From positions 1 through 5,586 of the forward strand of contig JAPUME010000249.1 in assembly GCA_027294185.1 (NCBI GenBank): a stretch of 5,586 bases of DNA. Reading direction: 5' to 3'. The position numbers and the translations under genes were made by a program. This document shows, piece after piece, positions 5,096 to 5,586 of this stretch. Each line of letters opens with the position of its first letter. Position 1 is the first letter of the stretch. The notes below the pieces were generated by a model. It had not been told where the DNA came from. It did no database searches and saw nothing but the letters and a program-made list of their open reading frames with translations. The stretch comes from Acidobacteriota bacterium. Its GTDB lineage: Bacteria; Acidobacteriota; Terriglobia; UBA7540; JAPUME01.

Positions 5096-5586
5096 ATGCC
5101 GGGCGCAGGACCGATTATTCTATTCGATAAGTCTGTGTTGCAAAGCCTAAGCATCGACGAGGCCGTGTGGCTTGACACATTCTATTTCCCGTGCATTACG
5201 CCGCTCTTTTTTGTTGAGACTCTAGCCGATCTCAAAAAGGAAGTGCAGAAGGGACGAAGCCCGGAGGAGGTAGTTGGAAACCTCGCCGAGAAAACACCGA
5301 TCGGAGGCGGAATCAATGTCCATCACCAAACGCTGTGTGTGAGTGAGCTCCTCGGACGTGGAGTCGAGTTGCGGCGCGTACCCGTGGTCTCAGGCGGCAA
5401 GCCAGTAACTACGGGTGATGGGCGACGCGCGGTCGTATTCGATCCGCCTCCTGAAACGGAAGCGCTCAAACGCTGGGAGGAGCGCGATTTCCTCGAAGTT
5501 GAGCACCAGTTCGCCCGGGCATGGCGCGATGCTCTCTCTGAGATCGACTTGGACGCCATCTTCAGACAAGGAAGAGACATCATTAA
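5096..5586 (+). CDS. Uncharacterised protein with possible PIN-like N-terminal domain, C-terminus cut by window edge
   Basis: An open frame of 163 codons runs from ATG 5096 off the right edge. It has a GGAG ribosome binding site and an in-frame stop at 5081 that bounds the start. I do not recognise a named family with confidence. The N-terminus, IILFDKSVLQSL (7-18), has a hydrophobic strand ending in an aspartate (D11) followed by a serine, like the first acidic strand of PIN-type nucleases. ITPLFFVETLADL (34-46) supplies a second strand with E41 and D45, which could be further metal ligands. Later parts are a basic stretch around 87-111 with two short Gly-rich turns and a charged, probably helical segment from about 119 to 160 (tryptophans at 127 and 143). 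No signal peptide or membrane helix is seen, so it is probably cytoplasmic. It is transcribed away from the LPS operon and lies in the possible integrated element. The nuclease reading is a hypothesis. Confidence 0.72.
   Translation, partial: MPGAGPIILFDKSVLQSLSIDEAVWLDTFYFPCITPLFFVETLADLKKEVQKGRSPEEVVGNLAEKTPIGGGINVHHQTLCVSELLGRGVELRRVPVVSGGKPVTTGDGRRAVVFDPPPETEALKRWEERDFLEVEHQFARAWRDALSEIDLDAIFRQGRDII

Overview
The window comes from a Gram-negative bacterium with a GC-rich genome. It carries four consecutive genes for the lipid A-Kdo-heptose core of lipopolysaccharide. The Kdo transferase, lipid A kinase, heptosyltransferase and heptose kinase are adjacent and chained by ATGA overlaps. This arrangement, and the DSRY...PNEPE form of the heptose kinase, would fit Acidobacteriota or a related lineage, but that is inference and the sequence alone does not fix the taxon.

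Layout. Positions 1-4282 hold a minus-strand operon, transcribed from right to left: waaA (4282-2948), lpxK (2951-1863), waaF (1866-766), then an hldE/rfaE-type heptose-7-phosphate kinase (688 to the left edge, C-terminus cut off). The first three genes are joined by 4-nt ATGA overlaps. A 77-nt gap precedes the kinase. LpxK makes lipid IVA, WaaA adds Kdo to it, the kinase works on the ADP-heptose precursor, and WaaF adds a heptose. The genes together serve one envelope pathway. Positions 4283-4444 separate this operon from a divergent plus-strand tRNA-Glu(CTC) at 4445-4519. The spacer carries a plausible promoter for each side.

Right of the tRNA the character changes. Positions 4520-5095 have no convincing protein gene. 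They contain three kinds of short direct repeat just beyond the tRNA 3' end, an AT-rich tract, a strong hairpin and a 114-nt tRNA-like segment with a CCA end that cannot fold as a normal tRNA. At 5096 a plus-strand gene with a good ribosome binding site begins and runs off the right edge. It encodes an unrecognised protein whose N-terminus resembles a PIN-like domain. The combination looks like the edge of an element integrated at a tRNA gene, or a decayed remnant of one, although no integrase is visible here.

The most interesting part is therefore 4520-5586: the putative att/arm-site region, the aberrant tRNA-like element and the uncharacterised gene. The lipopolysaccharide operon itself is ordinary.
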